Below are positions 53,881-63,860 of a DNA stretch of 64,000 nt, in pieces. Below the pieces are notes generated by a model. The model ran no database searches, was not told where the DNA came from, and saw nothing but the letters and a program-made list of their open reading frames with translations. A program made the position numbers and the translations under genes. Positions within the stretch are counted from its first letter, which is position 1, and each line of letters opens with the position of its first letter. Origin of the DNA: Planctomycetota bacterium. GTDB lineage: Bacteria > Planctomycetota > JAJSAM01. The stretch spans positions 48,941-112,940 of the forward strand of contig JAJSAM010000043.1 in NCBI GenBank assembly GCA_024274785.1. Direction: 5' to 3'.

Positions 53881-55674
53881 TTGCATTTCCACCACGAGAA
53901 TCTCGAAGAGGACGACGATCCTCGCACGAACACGCGCAGCACGTTGCGGCGTCTGCTGCCCTACGTGCGGCCGCACGCAGGCGTCTTCGGGCTCGCGGCG
54001 ATCACCGTTTCCGTGATCACCATCTGCGAGCTGGCCGGGCCGTGGCTGCTCGGGCGGATCATCGACATCGGGATTTCCGGGGGCGAGCACCAGGAGATCC
54101 TGATCCTCGCCGGGGCGTACCTCCTGACCTTCATCGTCGCGGCGGGAACCGGGTACCTGCAGATCCTGATGCTGACCAGGATGGGGCTTTCGATCATCAC
54201 CGCGATCAAAGAGAGCGTCTTCGCCCATCTCCTCTCGCTCTCCACGGTCTTCCACGACCAGAGCCCGGTGGGGATGCTGATCTCCCGGACCGAGAGCGAC
54301 GCCGAGCAGGTGAAGGAACTGTTCTCGCGGGTCGCGGTCAACCTCGCCGCCAGCATCGTCAAGTTCGGCGCCATCCTCACCGTGATGCTGGTCTGGGACT
54401 ACAAGCTCGGCCTCGTGCTGCTTCTGCTCGTCCCCGTCATGGCCGTCGCCACGTTCTGGTTCCTGAAGACCATCAAGAAGATCTACCGGGAGAGCCGCAG
54501 GAAGTACGCGGAACTCACCGGCATGGTCACCGAGTACGTTCAGGGCGTCCCGGTGGTGCAGCAGTTCAACCAGAGGGACCGGGCCGTCCGGTTGCTCGAC
54601 GAGAAGAATCAGGCCAAGTTCCGGGTGGACATGCGCGCCTGGTACCTCGACTACTCGTTCTGGGGCTGCTTCGTCTTCGCCGAGGCCGTCGCCGCGGTCC
54701 TGGTCCTGCGGTTCGGCACCGGAGAGGTCATGGGCGGAACGCTTCAGGTCGGCGTCGTCGTGACCTTCCTCGAATACACCCGCCGGGTCTTCGAGCCCAT
54801 CGTCGTGCTCGGGGAACAGTTGAACCAGGTGCAGCGCGCCTCGGCTTCGGCCGACCGGGTCTTCGACCTGCTCGATACCACGCCCGATGTGGCGGACCGC
54901 CCCGGGGCGATCGAATCCCTGCACCTTCAGCAGAGCATCGAGTTCAGGAACGTGGCCTTCTCCTACGACGGCGGCCGAAACGTCCTCGAAGGCATCTCGT
55001 TCACCGTCGCCCACGGCGAAAAGATCGCCCTGGTGGGCCCATCGGGCGGTGGAAAGACCACGCTGGTCGGCCTGATCTGCCGATTCCTCGATCCCACGAG
55101 CGGTGCGGTGCTGATCGACGGGGTGGACCTCCGAAGCTACACCCAGAAAGCCTGGCGCGCCCGGCTCGGCCTCGTCCTGCAGGACATCTACATGTTCCCG
55201 GGGACGGTCCTCGACAACCTCCGGGTGCTCGATGGGACCATTCCCGAGCAGCAGGTGAGGGCCGCGGCCGCGGCGGTCACCGCGAACGGATTCATCGAGA
55301 AACTGCCGGGGGGCTACGGGGCCAACCTCGCCGAGCGAGGCGAAAACCTGTCCCTCGGGGAGCGGCAACTCCTCTCTTTCGCCAGGGCTCTGACGATGGA
55401 CCCCGAACTGCTGGTGCTCGACGAGGCGACCTCCTCCGTCGACCCCGGAACGGAACTGCGCATCCAGGAATCCCTCGACCGGCTGCTCACCGGACGCACC
55501 GCGGTCATCGTGGCGCACCGCCTCTCCACGATCCGCTCCGTGGACCGGATCCTGGTCGTGAAGGACGGCCGCATCGTGGAGGAAGGTCCGCACGACGAGT
55601 TGTACGCCTCGGGTGGAATGTACCGGGAACTCTACGATCTCCAGGAAACGGGCAACGGCCGGAGGGAGCGATGA
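53881..55674 (+). CDS. ABC exporter half-transporter (consensus ATP site Walker motifs)
   Basis: 597 residues: six transmembrane helices in the first 320 residues, then an ATPase domain. Walker A GPSGGGKTTLV, signature LSLGERQLLSFARAL, Walker B LLVLDEATSSVD with the catalytic Glu, and H-loop AHRLST. The signature is altered (LSLGE rather than LSGGQ). The TTG at 53881 is used here. It precedes, with a four-base overlap, a second half-transporter, so the two very likely form a heterodimer. The exported substrate (drug or lipid) is unknown. Confidence 0.88.
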   Translation: MHFHHENLEEDDDPRTNTRSTLRRLLPYVRPHAGVFGLAAITVSVITICELAGPWLLGRIIDIGISGGEHQEILILAGAYLLTFIVAAGTGYLQILMLTRMGLSIITAIKESVFAHLLSLSTVFHDQSPVGMLISRTESDAEQVKELFSRVAVNLAASIVKFGAILTVMLVWDYKLGLVLLLLVPVMAVATFWFLKTIKKIYRESRRKYAELTGMVTEYVQGVPVVQQFNQRDRAVRLLDEKNQAKFRVDMRAWYLDYSFWGCFVFAEAVAAVLVLRFGTGEVMGGTLQVGVVVTFLEYTRRVFEPIVVLGEQLNQVQRASASADRVFDLLDTTPDVADRPGAIESLHLQQSIEFRNVAFSYDGGRNVLEGISFTVAHGEKIALVGPSGGGKTTLVGLICRFLDPTSGAVLIDGVDLRSYTQKAWRARLGLVLQDIYMFPGTVLDNLRVLDGTIPEQQVRAAAAAVTANGFIEKLPGGYGANLAERGENLSLGERQLLSFARALTMDPELLVLDEATSSVDPGTELRIQESLDRLLTGRTAVIVAHRLSTIRSVDRILVVKDGRIVEEGPHDELYASGGMYRELYDLQETGNGRRER

Positions 55675-57425
55675 TCTTCAAGAATCGCTACGCCCGGTGG
55701 GTCCTGAAGACCTGGCGACCACAGCTTGGGATGCTGCCGTTGCTTGGAGCGCTGACCCTGCTCTCGGCCGCGGTCACCATGGCCTGGCCATGGGTCTGGG
55801 GCAAAGCCATCGACGCGCTGAACGAGTTGGCGACCGGTGGCGGTGATGAGGAGTACCAGCGCCTGGTCGGCGTCTCCTGGATCCTGCTCCTGGTCGGGTT
55901 CGGCCGTGCCCTCCGGAACCTCTACCCCATGCTCAGGGCCCGGGTGAACGGCCTGCTGGAGATGGCGGTTCGACGCGAGTACTTCGATCGCATCCTCGGC
56001 AAGAGCCACCGCTTCTTCCTCGAGCACCGCACCGGCGACATCGTGACCCGGCTGACCGAGGACATCTCCTCGTTCCTCAAGATCGGCTGGTTCCTCTGCT
56101 CCGGGATCTTCCGGGCGGTGGACTCCGGAGTGGGCCTGGTCTTCTGCGTCATCGCCATGCTGCTCACCGACTGGCGCCTGGGGCTGGTCGCTCTCGCACC
56201 CCTCCCGCTGATGTCGTTCATCTGGTACCGGGTGCGAGTATCCCTCGGCGCCAGGTTCGAGCGGAACCAGAAGGCCATCAGCGAGACGAATGAGCTCCTG
56301 GAATCCTGCTACTCGGGGATCCGGATCCTGAAGGCTTATAACGCGGAGGGCCGGATGGAGAGCCAGTTCCAGGATCTGCTCAAACGGCGGATCGACGTCG
56401 AACTGGGCGTCGTCAGGATGTGGTCGCTGCTCGACAGCCTCTACCAGGGCATCATCAACCTCGGCCGGGTCCTGACGATCGGCATCGGGTCGTTCTGGGT
56501 GCTCGACGGCAGTCTCACCCCCGGGGCCATGTATGCGATCTACCTCTACGTGGACCAGTTGGTCCGGCCGATGATGGACATTCCGCAGTTCTTCATCTCC
56601 GGCAAGCAGGTCGCGGTGTGCATCGACCGGCTGGAGGCCATGGCCGACTTCGAGCAGGGTTTCGAGGACGGAGAGGGCGGATCGGAGCCGATCAGGAGCA
56701 TCGAACGCATCTCGGTGGAAGACGTCTCCTTCGCCTACGAGGGCGAACGGAGCCAGGGACGCAAGGTGCTCCACGGCGTCTCGTTCACGCTGCCGCGGGG
56801 TGGCCGGGTGGCGATCGTCGGCCCGGTGGGTTCCGGCAAGTCGACCCTCGCCCGGATTCTCGCCGGTGAACTCCGCCCCACCGAGGGGCGAGTCAGCGTC
56901 AACGACACCGCCATGCGCGACCTCGACATCGGGCAGTACCGCCGGCGCGTCGGCTACATTCCCCAGGAGTCGCTGCTCTTCTCGGACACGATCCGCGAGA
57001 ACGTCTCCTTTGGCCGGAACGTGGGAGACCGGGAGGTCCGCGGCGCCATCGCCATCGCCCAGATGAACGAGGAGGTCCGCAGTTTCTCGAGGGGCATCGA
57101 GGAACTGCTCGGCCAGCGCGGCGTGCGGGTTTCCGGCGGCCAGCGCCAGCGTCTGGCCATCGCCCGCGCCCTGGCCGGCAGCCCCGACCTGCTGATCATG
57201 GACGATGTCACCGCCGCCCTCGACGCCGAGAACGAGGAGGCGCTCTGGGATGACATCGAAGCGCGGTACCCGGAGCTCTCCGCGGTGATCGTCACCCATC
57301 GCATGGCGACGGCCCGGCGGGCGGACGAGATCGTGGTGATGGACGCGGGCCGGGTGGTGGACCGGGGCAGCCACGAGGATCTCATCGCCCGCTGCGCCCT
57401 CTACCAGCGGCTGGCGCGGGAGTAG
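55671..57425 (+). CDS. ABC exporter half-transporter (partner, degenerate Walker B)
   Basis: 584 residues, six helices then ATPase. Walker A is GPVGSGKSTLA, signature VSGGQRQRLAIARAL, Walker B LLIMDDVTAALD, H-loop THRMAT. The catalytic Glu after Walker B is an Asp. Together with the odd signature in the upstream partner this gives one standard and one degenerate ATP site, as in heterodimeric exporters such as TM287/288. The ATG overlaps the previous stop (ATGA) and has GGAGGGAG upstream. The frame is open far upstream but that is a shadow of the first gene. Confidence 0.88.
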   Translation: MIFKNRYARWVLKTWRPQLGMLPLLGALTLLSAAVTMAWPWVWGKAIDALNELATGGGDEEYQRLVGVSWILLLVGFGRALRNLYPMLRARVNGLLEMAVRREYFDRILGKSHRFFLEHRTGDIVTRLTEDISSFLKIGWFLCSGIFRAVDSGVGLVFCVIAMLLTDWRLGLVALAPLPLMSFIWYRVRVSLGARFERNQKAISETNELLESCYSGIRILKAYNAEGRMESQFQDLLKRRIDVELGVVRMWSLLDSLYQGIINLGRVLTIGIGSFWVLDGSLTPGAMYAIYLYVDQLVRPMMDIPQFFISGKQVAVCIDRLEAMADFEQGFEDGEGGSEPIRSIERISVEDVSFAYEGERSQGRKVLHGVSFTLPRGGRVAIVGPVGSGKSTLARILAGELRPTEGRVSVNDTAMRDLDIGQYRRRVGYIPQESLLFSDTIRENVSFGRNVGDREVRGAIAIAQMNEEVRSFSRGIEELLGQRGVRVSGGQRQRLAIARALAGSPDLLIMDDVTAALDAENEEALWDDIEARYPELSAVIVTHRMATARRADEIVVMDAGRVVDRGSHEDLIARCALYQRLARE

Positions 57426-57465
57426 ATCCGCCGGCGGAGTCCACCCCCACGCCTGACCGGGGACG

Positions 57466-58482
57466 CTACTCCCCGCCGCCAGCCTCACGCGAACGCACCC
57501 CCACCATCCGCTCGGTGACCGGCTTCCAGCCCGCCTCGGTCTTCTCCTCGACGTACCAGGAGATGCGATCGCGGGTCTCGAAGATGGTCCACTGGCGGTA
57601 GTCCTTCACGCCCTTCTTCGACCAGGTCCGGAACGCGAGCACGACCGTGTCCCGGTCCACGGTGATCGTGCCCTCGGAGAAGACCCCGTAGGCCGAGAAC
57701 TCGATCATCCGCAAGACCCCGGCCCCCACGTCCCACCAGGTGAAGCCCAGGAAGCCGAGCGTCTCCACCTCCCCCCGGGTTACGAAGGTCTTCGAGATCA
57801 TCACCTGGGGCGTCACCCCGAAGGAGTGCTCGATCGCTCCGGAAACGAGCGTCCCGTCGCCAAGCTGTCCGGTGACCGTAAACCGTCCCCCCACGAACCG
57901 CGAGAGCGCCGCGAGCCGGTGGGGCATCGGCGGTTTCGTCTCCAGCAGTTTCTTCGCCGGCTCATCTCGCCGGTGGTAGTCCACCTCGATCAGCTTCTTC
58001 CACGGCCCGGCGGACCCGGCGGGGGGCTCCCGCAGGACGGTCCAGCGGCATTCGTCGGCCGTCAGGAACCGCCAGGTGCTCTTCAGCCTGCGCGGATCGC
58101 CGTCCTCACCGGGATAGATGAAGCTCACCATGTCGTCGGTCATCTCGAAGGTCCCCGCGGCGACATCTCCCGTGTCGCCGGCGCTCAGGTACGCGAGCTT
58201 CCTTGTTCCGGGATGCCGGTAGTAGACGGAATCGGAGCGGACGGTCTCGCCGTCGCCGGCCGGGATGTGGATCTTCACCCGGAGGAAGCTCTTTTCCGGG
58301 CCCCATTCCGCGACCAGGCGAGCGGCAAAGGGAGTGCCGGCTTCCCAGGCGCCTTTCGCGTGCCACTCCCCGCCGACCAGACCGGCCCAGCAGCCAAGCG
58401 GATGCGCCGGCCCGGCTTCCTCCTCGGCGGCAACGAGGGTCGAAAGGCACAAGATGGCAACGGCCGCGGCGATGGTTCGCAT
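57466..58482 (-). CDS. secreted lipocalin-like protein, hypothetical
   Basis: 338 residues. A signal peptide (ILCLSTLVAAEEE) is followed by two repeats of a beta-rich domain. Conserved-looking pieces are KAGWEAGTPF-like and SFLRVKIHIPAGDG in the first part, and HSFGVTPQVMISKTF and LGFTWWDVGAG in the second. This resembles DUF1579-type small-molecule-binding beta barrels. ATG 58482 is preferred with GAGGAGA upstream; an earlier start (58548) reads poorly. It converges with the ABC exporter and is divergent from the helicase gene. Confidence 0.6.
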   Translation of the reverse strand: MRTIAAAVAILCLSTLVAAEEEAGPAHPLGCWAGLVGGEWHAKGAWEAGTPFAARLVAEWGPEKSFLRVKIHIPAGDGETVRSDSVYYRHPGTRKLAYLSAGDTGDVAAGTFEMTDDMVSFIYPGEDGDPRRLKSTWRFLTADECRWTVLREPPAGSAGPWKKLIEVDYHRRDEPAKKLLETKPPMPHRLAALSRFVGGRFTVTGQLGDGTLVSGAIEHSFGVTPQVMISKTFVTRGEVETLGFLGFTWWDVGAGVLRMIEFSAYGVFSEGTITVDRDTVVLAFRTWSKKGVKDYRQWTIFETRDRISWYVEEKTEAGWKPVTERMVGVRSREAGGGE

Positions 58483-58596
58483 GTTCGGTGATCTCCTCGG
58501 GATCATTCTACGCCGGCCGACGAGATCCGGGGACATTGCCGGCCCCATCCGTTATGCTCCCGACCCTTCGAGTTCGCACCTCCCCACTGGGTCCCC

Positions 58597-60636
58597 ATGA
58601 GCAAGTTCCTCGCCGGACTGAATGTTGAGCAGCACCGCGCCGTTTCCACCACCGAGGGCCCGGTCCTCGTGCTGGCCGGCGCCGGCACCGGAAAGACGCG
58701 GGTCATCACCTACCGGATCGCCCATCTCCTCGCAAAGGGGGTGGATCCGTCGAATGTGCTGGCTATGACGTTCACCAACAAGGCGGCGCGGGAGATGCGG
58801 GAGCGGGTGGGCGCTCTGGTTTCGAAGCCGAAAGCGAAGGAGCTGACGATCGGCACCTTTCACGCCTTTTGCGCGAGGCTGCTGCGCGAGCACGCCCCGG
58901 CGCTCGGACTGCCGAAAAAGTTCGCCATCGCCGACGCGGCCGACCAGCTCGCCGCGGTGAAGAGCGTGCTCCGGGAGCTTCGGGTGCCGGAGGCGTCCAT
59001 CCGGCCCCAGGCGGTGCAGGCGAAGATATCGCTCGCCAAGAACCGCTTGCTCCGGGCCGGGCAATACCAGGACCAGGCATCCGATGACACCGAGAGGCTC
59101 GTGGGGCTCGCCTACCAGCGGTATGAAGAGCACCTGGCGCGTTCCCGATCGCTCGACTTCGACGACCTGCTGTTGAAGGCGGTCGACCTGTTGACGGATC
59201 ACGAGGAGATCCGGGAGCATTGCCGCGACCGCTTCCGCTACGTGATGGTCGACGAGTACCAGGACACGAACGGGCCACAGTACGAGATCGTCCGGGGCAT
59301 CGCCGACGGTCACAAGAACCTCTGCGTGGTCGGTGACGACGACCAGTCGATCTATGGCTGGCGCGGGGCGGATGTCAGCAAGATTCTCGGCTTCGCCCGC
59401 GACTTCAAAGGGGCTCTCACCGTTCGACTCGAGACCAACTACCGCTCGACCGACCAGATCCTCGGTGCCGCAAACAAGGTCATCCGGCACAACACTGCCC
59501 GCCACGAAAAGTCCCTGCGCTCGGCCCGGGGCCACGGCGAACCGATCCGGTACCAGCGCCTGGACGGAGAAGAGGAAGAGGCCGTGTTCGTCGTCCGCGA
59601 GATCATGCGGGAGCGGGCGGAGACGAAGATCCGGCTGGGGCAGTTCGCGATCCTCTTCCGCACCGCGAACCAGCCGCGCACCTTCGAAGCCGCACTGCGA
59701 CGCGAGGGTGTCCCCTACAAGCTCGTCGGCGGCCGCTCCTTCTTCGATCGCAAGGAAGTGCGTGATCTCCTCGCCTACCTGAAGATCATCGCGAACCCGG
59801 AAGATGAGACGTCCCTGCTCCGAATCGTCAACGTCCCGCCGCGGGGAGTGGGGAAGAAGTCGGTGGAGCGGGTGCTCGCCCATGCGACGAAACTCGGGAT
59901 CACCGCCAACCGGGCGTTCCGCGAGGCGAGCGAGATCGAGGGGGTGCCCCCGGCCGCCGTGGAATCGGTCGGCAAGCTGCAGAAGACGCTCGGCGATCTC
60001 TCGGATCGAGCCGACGGCCCCGGCCTGGTCTCCGCCATCCGCGACCTGATCGCAAGCATCGACTATCGCGCCGAGGTCGAGCGTTGTTACGACGAACCGG
60101 AAACCCGCATGGCGCGCTGGGCCGCCGTGGAGGAGGTCGTCAACTTCGCGGAGAACTACGCGCGCCGAAAGGCGAATCCCAGCCTCTCCGGGTTCCTGGA
60201 GGAACTCTCGCTCTCCCAGGAGGGGGACTTGAAGGACAGCGCAGACGACCAACCGAGTGATGCGGTCTGGCTGATGACCCTGCACTCGGCGAAGGGACTC
60301 GAGTTCCCGTACGTCTACCTGGTCGGCCTCGAAGAGGGCCTGCTCCCCCACGCCCGTTCGGTCGCGGAGGACACGGTGGAGGAGGAGCGCCGCCTGATGT
60401 ACGTGGGGATCACGCGGGCCATGAAGCGGCTCACGGTCTCCTTCACGCAATCGCGGTCAAGGTACGGCCGCCGGGTGGAGACGGTGCCGAGCCGGTTCCT
60501 CTACGAGATGGAAGGCCGCGAAACCCCGCCGGGGTGGTCCCCCACCGGGATGGAGCCGCAGGAGAAGCCCGGCCGCAACGGCAAGGTCCGGAAGACGCGG
60601 GCCACCCGGGCCGGGCGAGGCCGTCGGCGGCGGTGA
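58597..60636 (+). CDS. UvrD/PcrA/Rep-family superfamily 1 DNA helicase
   Basis: 679 residues. Motifs in order: VLAGAGTGKTRVIT (I), GTFHAFCARLLRE (Ib-like), VMVDEYQDTNGPQY (II), GDDDQSIYGWRGA (III), LETNYRST (IV), LMTLHSAKGLEFPYVYLVGL (V), EERRLMYVGITRA (VI). This is a complete 3'-5' helicase for repair or replication restart. The C-terminus is Arg/Gly-rich and basic. It stands alone, with no repair partner adjacent. Confidence 0.92.
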   Translation: MSKFLAGLNVEQHRAVSTTEGPVLVLAGAGTGKTRVITYRIAHLLAKGVDPSNVLAMTFTNKAAREMRERVGALVSKPKAKELTIGTFHAFCARLLREHAPALGLPKKFAIADAADQLAAVKSVLRELRVPEASIRPQAVQAKISLAKNRLLRAGQYQDQASDDTERLVGLAYQRYEEHLARSRSLDFDDLLLKAVDLLTDHEEIREHCRDRFRYVMVDEYQDTNGPQYEIVRGIADGHKNLCVVGDDDQSIYGWRGADVSKILGFARDFKGALTVRLETNYRSTDQILGAANKVIRHNTARHEKSLRSARGHGEPIRYQRLDGEEEEAVFVVREIMRERAETKIRLGQFAILFRTANQPRTFEAALRREGVPYKLVGGRSFFDRKEVRDLLAYLKIIANPEDETSLLRIVNVPPRGVGKKSVERVLAHATKLGITANRAFREASEIEGVPPAAVESVGKLQKTLGDLSDRADGPGLVSAIRDLIASIDYRAEVERCYDEPETRMARWAAVEEVVNFAENYARRKANPSLSGFLEELSLSQEGDLKDSADDQPSDAVWLMTLHSAKGLEFPYVYLVGLEEGLLPHARSVAEDTVEEERRLMYVGITRAMKRLTVSFTQSRSRYGRRVETVPSRFLYEMEGRETPPGWSPTGMEPQEKPGRNGKVRKTRATRAGRGRRRR

Positions 60637-60664
60637 CCAGCCAGGTCCGGACTGAGGCAGGTCC

Positions 60665-60769
60665 CTATCCGGCCACGAGCGAGAGTTCCGTGTCGTTCCC
60701 GTCCGTGACGATGATCTTCGAACACGGCTCGATGAGAATCCGGTCCCCCGTGACTTTAGCCCGCATCAT
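60665..60769 (-). CDS. possible 34-residue small protein
   Basis: Starts ATG-ATG-CGG and reads AKVTGDRILIEPCSKIIV before ending LSLVAG. The alternating hydrophobic/charged pattern looks like a beta strand pair rather than random sequence. No ribosome-binding site is clear, and the frame is blocked upstream by a TGA. It could be the tail of a lost gene. Low confidence. Confidence 0.25.
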   Translation of the reverse strand: MMRAKVTGDRILIEPCSKIIVTDGNDTELSLVAG

Positions 60770-60867
60770 TCATGGTCGAGTGCGCCTTCAAACCGCTGAT
60801 CACGCGGCCGCTATCCTCTCGCAGGCGACGGAGGGCAAACCGCCTCCCGAAAACAGCCTCTTCAGTG

Positions 60868-62007
60868 TTATCTGATGTTGCTCTGTCTGTAGTCATCGAA
60901 ACGGGGGCGGGCGAGACTGCTGCGCCTGCCACACGGCGGTTGGCCCGCCGAAGCCGATCTCGCGGCGACGAATCCCACGAGTTTCCCGCGATCCTCGTCC
61001 CAGAGAGTCAGGCGCAGACACTGCAGGCTATCGATGATCCCGATGCGCGTGACGTCTTGCAGCTCGGGGAATGCATCCAGGCACTGCTGCAGGCGGTAGT
61101 TGGGGATCCGGCTGTTCAAATGATGGATGTGGTGCAGGCCGATGTTTCCGGTGAACCACTGCAGGATCCGCCCCAGGTCGTAGTGGGAAGAGCCGATCAG
61201 CGCCGCGTCGGCGTAGTCCCAGTCCTCCTTCTTCCGCCAGTAGGTGTCCTCGAACTGGTGCTGGACGTAGAAGAGCCACACCCCGAGGGTCGAGGAGACC
61301 ACGGTGATCGGGACCTGTATCAGGAGGAAGGCCTTGAAGCCGATGGTGAAGTGGACCAGCACGAGAATGCCGGCCGTCAGCGCGTTCGCGATGAAGATGC
61401 TGGCCCATCCCGCCTTCGTGCCGGGGGGCGTCGTGATCGGAACGCGATGCTTGATCAGGAACTGCCAGATCGGCCCGATGCCGAACAGGACCAGAGGGTT
61501 CCGGTAGAGGCGGTAGATGAAGCGCCGGCCCTTCGACAGCTCCCGGTATTCGCGAACCGTCAGGGTGTCGATATCGCCATGCCCCCGCTTGTCGAGCAGG
61601 CCGGAGGTGGCGTGATGGATGGCGTGCTCCTTCTTCCAGTAGTCGTAGGGAGTCAGGGTCAGAACGCCGAGGCCGGTTCCGACGATCCCGCTCGCCCGCT
61701 TCGACTTGAAGAACGATCCGTGCCCGCAGTCGTGCTGGATGATGAACAACCGGATCAGCAACCCGGCCGTCGGAATCGCAAGCAGAAGGGTCGTCCAGTA
61801 CGGCCCGTCCAGACTCAGATACATGACGTACCAGAGCCCCCCGAACAGCATGAAAGTGCTGATGAGCTGGAACAGGCTGCGGCCGAGCTGCGGAGAGCTG
61901 AAGGCCTTCAGGCGGCGGCTCCACTGCGCCGCGCGGCTCTCGGGTTTCTTGGAATTCAGGGGTGTTTCTCCGTTGCAGCGGCGGAAGAGTCCCGCCGGGT
62001 CGGCCAT
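60868..62007 (-). CDS. membrane fatty-acid desaturase
   Basis: About 379 residues with four to five helices. The three His boxes are present: HDCGHGSFF (about residue 95), HAIHHATSG (about residue 133) and HIHHLNSRIPNY near residue 305. They bind the di-iron centre. The enzyme inserts a double bond into acyl chains to adjust membrane fluidity. ATG 62007 is chosen; the frame is open further up but has no clear start. No strong ribosome-binding site is visible, so the N-terminus is uncertain. Confidence 0.82.
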   Translation of the reverse strand: MADPAGLFRRCNGETPLNSKKPESRAAQWSRRLKAFSSPQLGRSLFQLISTFMLFGGLWYVMYLSLDGPYWTTLLLAIPTAGLLIRLFIIQHDCGHGSFFKSKRASGIVGTGLGVLTLTPYDYWKKEHAIHHATSGLLDKRGHGDIDTLTVREYRELSKGRRFIYRLYRNPLVLFGIGPIWQFLIKHRVPITTPPGTKAGWASIFIANALTAGILVLVHFTIGFKAFLLIQVPITVVSSTLGVWLFYVQHQFEDTYWRKKEDWDYADAALIGSSHYDLGRILQWFTGNIGLHHIHHLNSRIPNYRLQQCLDAFPELQDVTRIGIIDSLQCLRLTLWDEDRGKLVGFVAARSASAGQPPCGRRSSLARPRFDDYRQSNIR

Positions 62008-62172
62008 GAAAACACATCCATTTGGAGGATGCGGTTCATTTTCAGGTTCCCCGGGATGGGTGGCGCAAGTTTGACGTGCCGGAAACAAAGCGGAGACAAG
62101 CAGGCCGGCAGGCGACCGGAATCCGATCACCTGCCGGCCGAGGATCAGCCCGGGTCGCGAAACTCCCCCCCT

Positions 62173-63546
62173 CTACTCGAGGAGTTTCCCCCGGTACTCC
62201 CCGGTGAGAGTGTTCAGGAAGGCCAGGATCTTCGCCACCTCGTCGTCGGAGATATCCCTGCCGACCTGGACCCGGGCCATGGTCCGCACCGCCTCGGCGA
62301 GGTTCACCACGGTGCCGTCATGGAAGTACGGGAAGGTCAGGGTGATGTTCCGGAGCGTCGGAACCTTGAAGTGATGGCGGTCCGCCTCTTCCCCGGTGAC
62401 GTTGAATCGACCCTGGTCCGCCTTGATCACGTCTCCGCGGGTCTCGAAGTAGTCGTCGGCCCGGCCCATCTCCTGGAAATCCTGGCCGCCGACGCCCTTC
62501 CCGACGTGGCAGTTCGCGCAGGAGAAGCTCTTGAAGAGCTCATAGCCCTCGCGCTCGGTGGGATTGATCGCCTCGGCGTCGCCCTTCAGGAACCGGTCGA
62601 AGCGGGAGTTCGGCGTGATCAGCGATCGTTCGAACGTAGCGATGGCGTCGAGGAAGTTCTCCTTCTTCAGACCGTCCGGGTAGACCGCGGTGAAGGCCGC
62701 GACGAACTCCGTATCCTGCTCGAGCTTGCCGATCACTTCGGGCCAGTTCGAGGCCATCTCGATCGGATTGTTGACCGGACCGTCGGCCTGCTCCTCGAGG
62801 TCTTTCGCACGACCGTCCCAGAACTGGGCGAAGTGGAAGCCGGAGTTGAAGACGGTCGGGGAGTTGATGTCGCCCATCTTGCCGCCGACGCCCGTGGAGA
62901 AGCGGGCCTGGTCGGTGCCGCCCTGGTCGAGGGCGTGGCAGGAGGCGCAGGAGAGCGTGTCATCCGAACTCAGCCGCTGGTCGTGAAACAGCTTGTCGCC
63001 GAGCGCGACCTTCCGCTTATCGAGCTCGATCGCATCCGGCACCGGCTGCAGCGGCTCCGCGGCGAACTCCTCGGAAGCGGTTCCGGTGGCGTAATGCTCA
63101 AGGCGGGCCTTCCTCACGAAGGAGAGCACCGTCTCCTGCTCGTCGCTCGACAGCCCGCCGTTCCAGTGCAGCAGCAGATAGCGGTTCGGCGGCATGCTCC
63201 CATCGAGAATCGCCCGCTCCACCTGGGCCAGGGTCACTTCCGAAACCGGTGCACCGCCCTCCGGCAACAATTCCGCGCCGAGATCGACATACCGCAAGCC
63301 GGTCTGCATGTCGGACTCGATCATCCCCTTGGCCGGGGGGATGCCGGCATAGAACGGCAACTTGTATTCCGCGGAGTGGCAGTTCACACACTTGCGTCCG
63401 AGGATCTTCAAGGCGGCGTTCCAGTCGGGAACACCGGTGTCGGCGCTGACCAGGCTGGTCTCCGGCAAACCAACGATGAGGTTGGTGATGGGCAGGATCA
63501 GGAACAGCAGAATCAACACTCCGACGATCACGAGGATGCGTTTCAT
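62173..63546 (-). CDS. MauG/cytochrome c peroxidase-like triheme protein
   Basis: 457 residues with an N-terminal membrane anchor (ILVIVGVLILLFLILPI). Three c-type haem motifs are visible: CVNCH (about residue 52), CASCH (about 200) and CANCH (about 342). The last two form the standard di-haem peroxidase core, with KMGDINSPTVFNSGF and KVPTLRNITLTFPYFHDG between and after them. The first is an added N-terminal haem domain. It reduces H2O2 or modifies a protein in the periplasm. Together with cytochrome bd it suggests a microaerobic or stress-exposed respiratory chain. Confidence 0.85.
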   Translation of the reverse strand: MKRILVIVGVLILLFLILPITNLIVGLPETSLVSADTGVPDWNAALKILGRKCVNCHSAEYKLPFYAGIPPAKGMIESDMQTGLRYVDLGAELLPEGGAPVSEVTLAQVERAILDGSMPPNRYLLLHWNGGLSSDEQETVLSFVRKARLEHYATGTASEEFAAEPLQPVPDAIELDKRKVALGDKLFHDQRLSSDDTLSCASCHALDQGGTDQARFSTGVGGKMGDINSPTVFNSGFHFAQFWDGRAKDLEEQADGPVNNPIEMASNWPEVIGKLEQDTEFVAAFTAVYPDGLKKENFLDAIATFERSLITPNSRFDRFLKGDAEAINPTEREGYELFKSFSCANCHVGKGVGGQDFQEMGRADDYFETRGDVIKADQGRFNVTGEEADRHHFKVPTLRNITLTFPYFHDGTVVNLAEAVRTMARVQVGRDISDDEVAKILAFLNTLTGEYRGKLLE

Positions 63547-63860
63547 TATCTACTCCGGAATCACGAGCGGCGGCGTCGCGGAAAGGCATCCTAGCCGCAC
63601 CCGATGCCGCCGCCAAGAGACGCCCCAAGAGAGGAACCCGGGTCAGCCCCGATCCTGCCCCGCTTATCTCGTGAGGGCGCGCGCCTCGTTTCTGATGCGG
63701 TCGAAACCATCAGCGGGTGTCTTGCGTCCTGGCGGGTTGCCGCGGTAACAGGGCGTACCTGAGGAGGCAGGCGCGGATGCTGCGCTTGGAAGACCGACGA
63801 CGCGACGCCTTCCCATCTCGGAGGAGGTCTGACGCCGCGATGCGCCGCGACCGCCCCTCA
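63547..63860. other. intergenic region without a gene
   Basis: No credible coding frame, tRNA or promoter in this stretch. It runs from the cytochrome peroxidase start to the next structured repeat. Confidence 0.5.

Noticed and set aside
53874..57425. Possible single fused ABC protein of about 1180 residues
   Set aside because: The first part of that frame is a shadow of the first half-transporter; the second gene has its own ATG and ribosome-binding site at 55671.
53881..57425. CydDC exporter serving cytochrome bd
   Set aside because: Located about 48 kb from cydAB, and the sequences show no specific CydC/CydD features I can identify.
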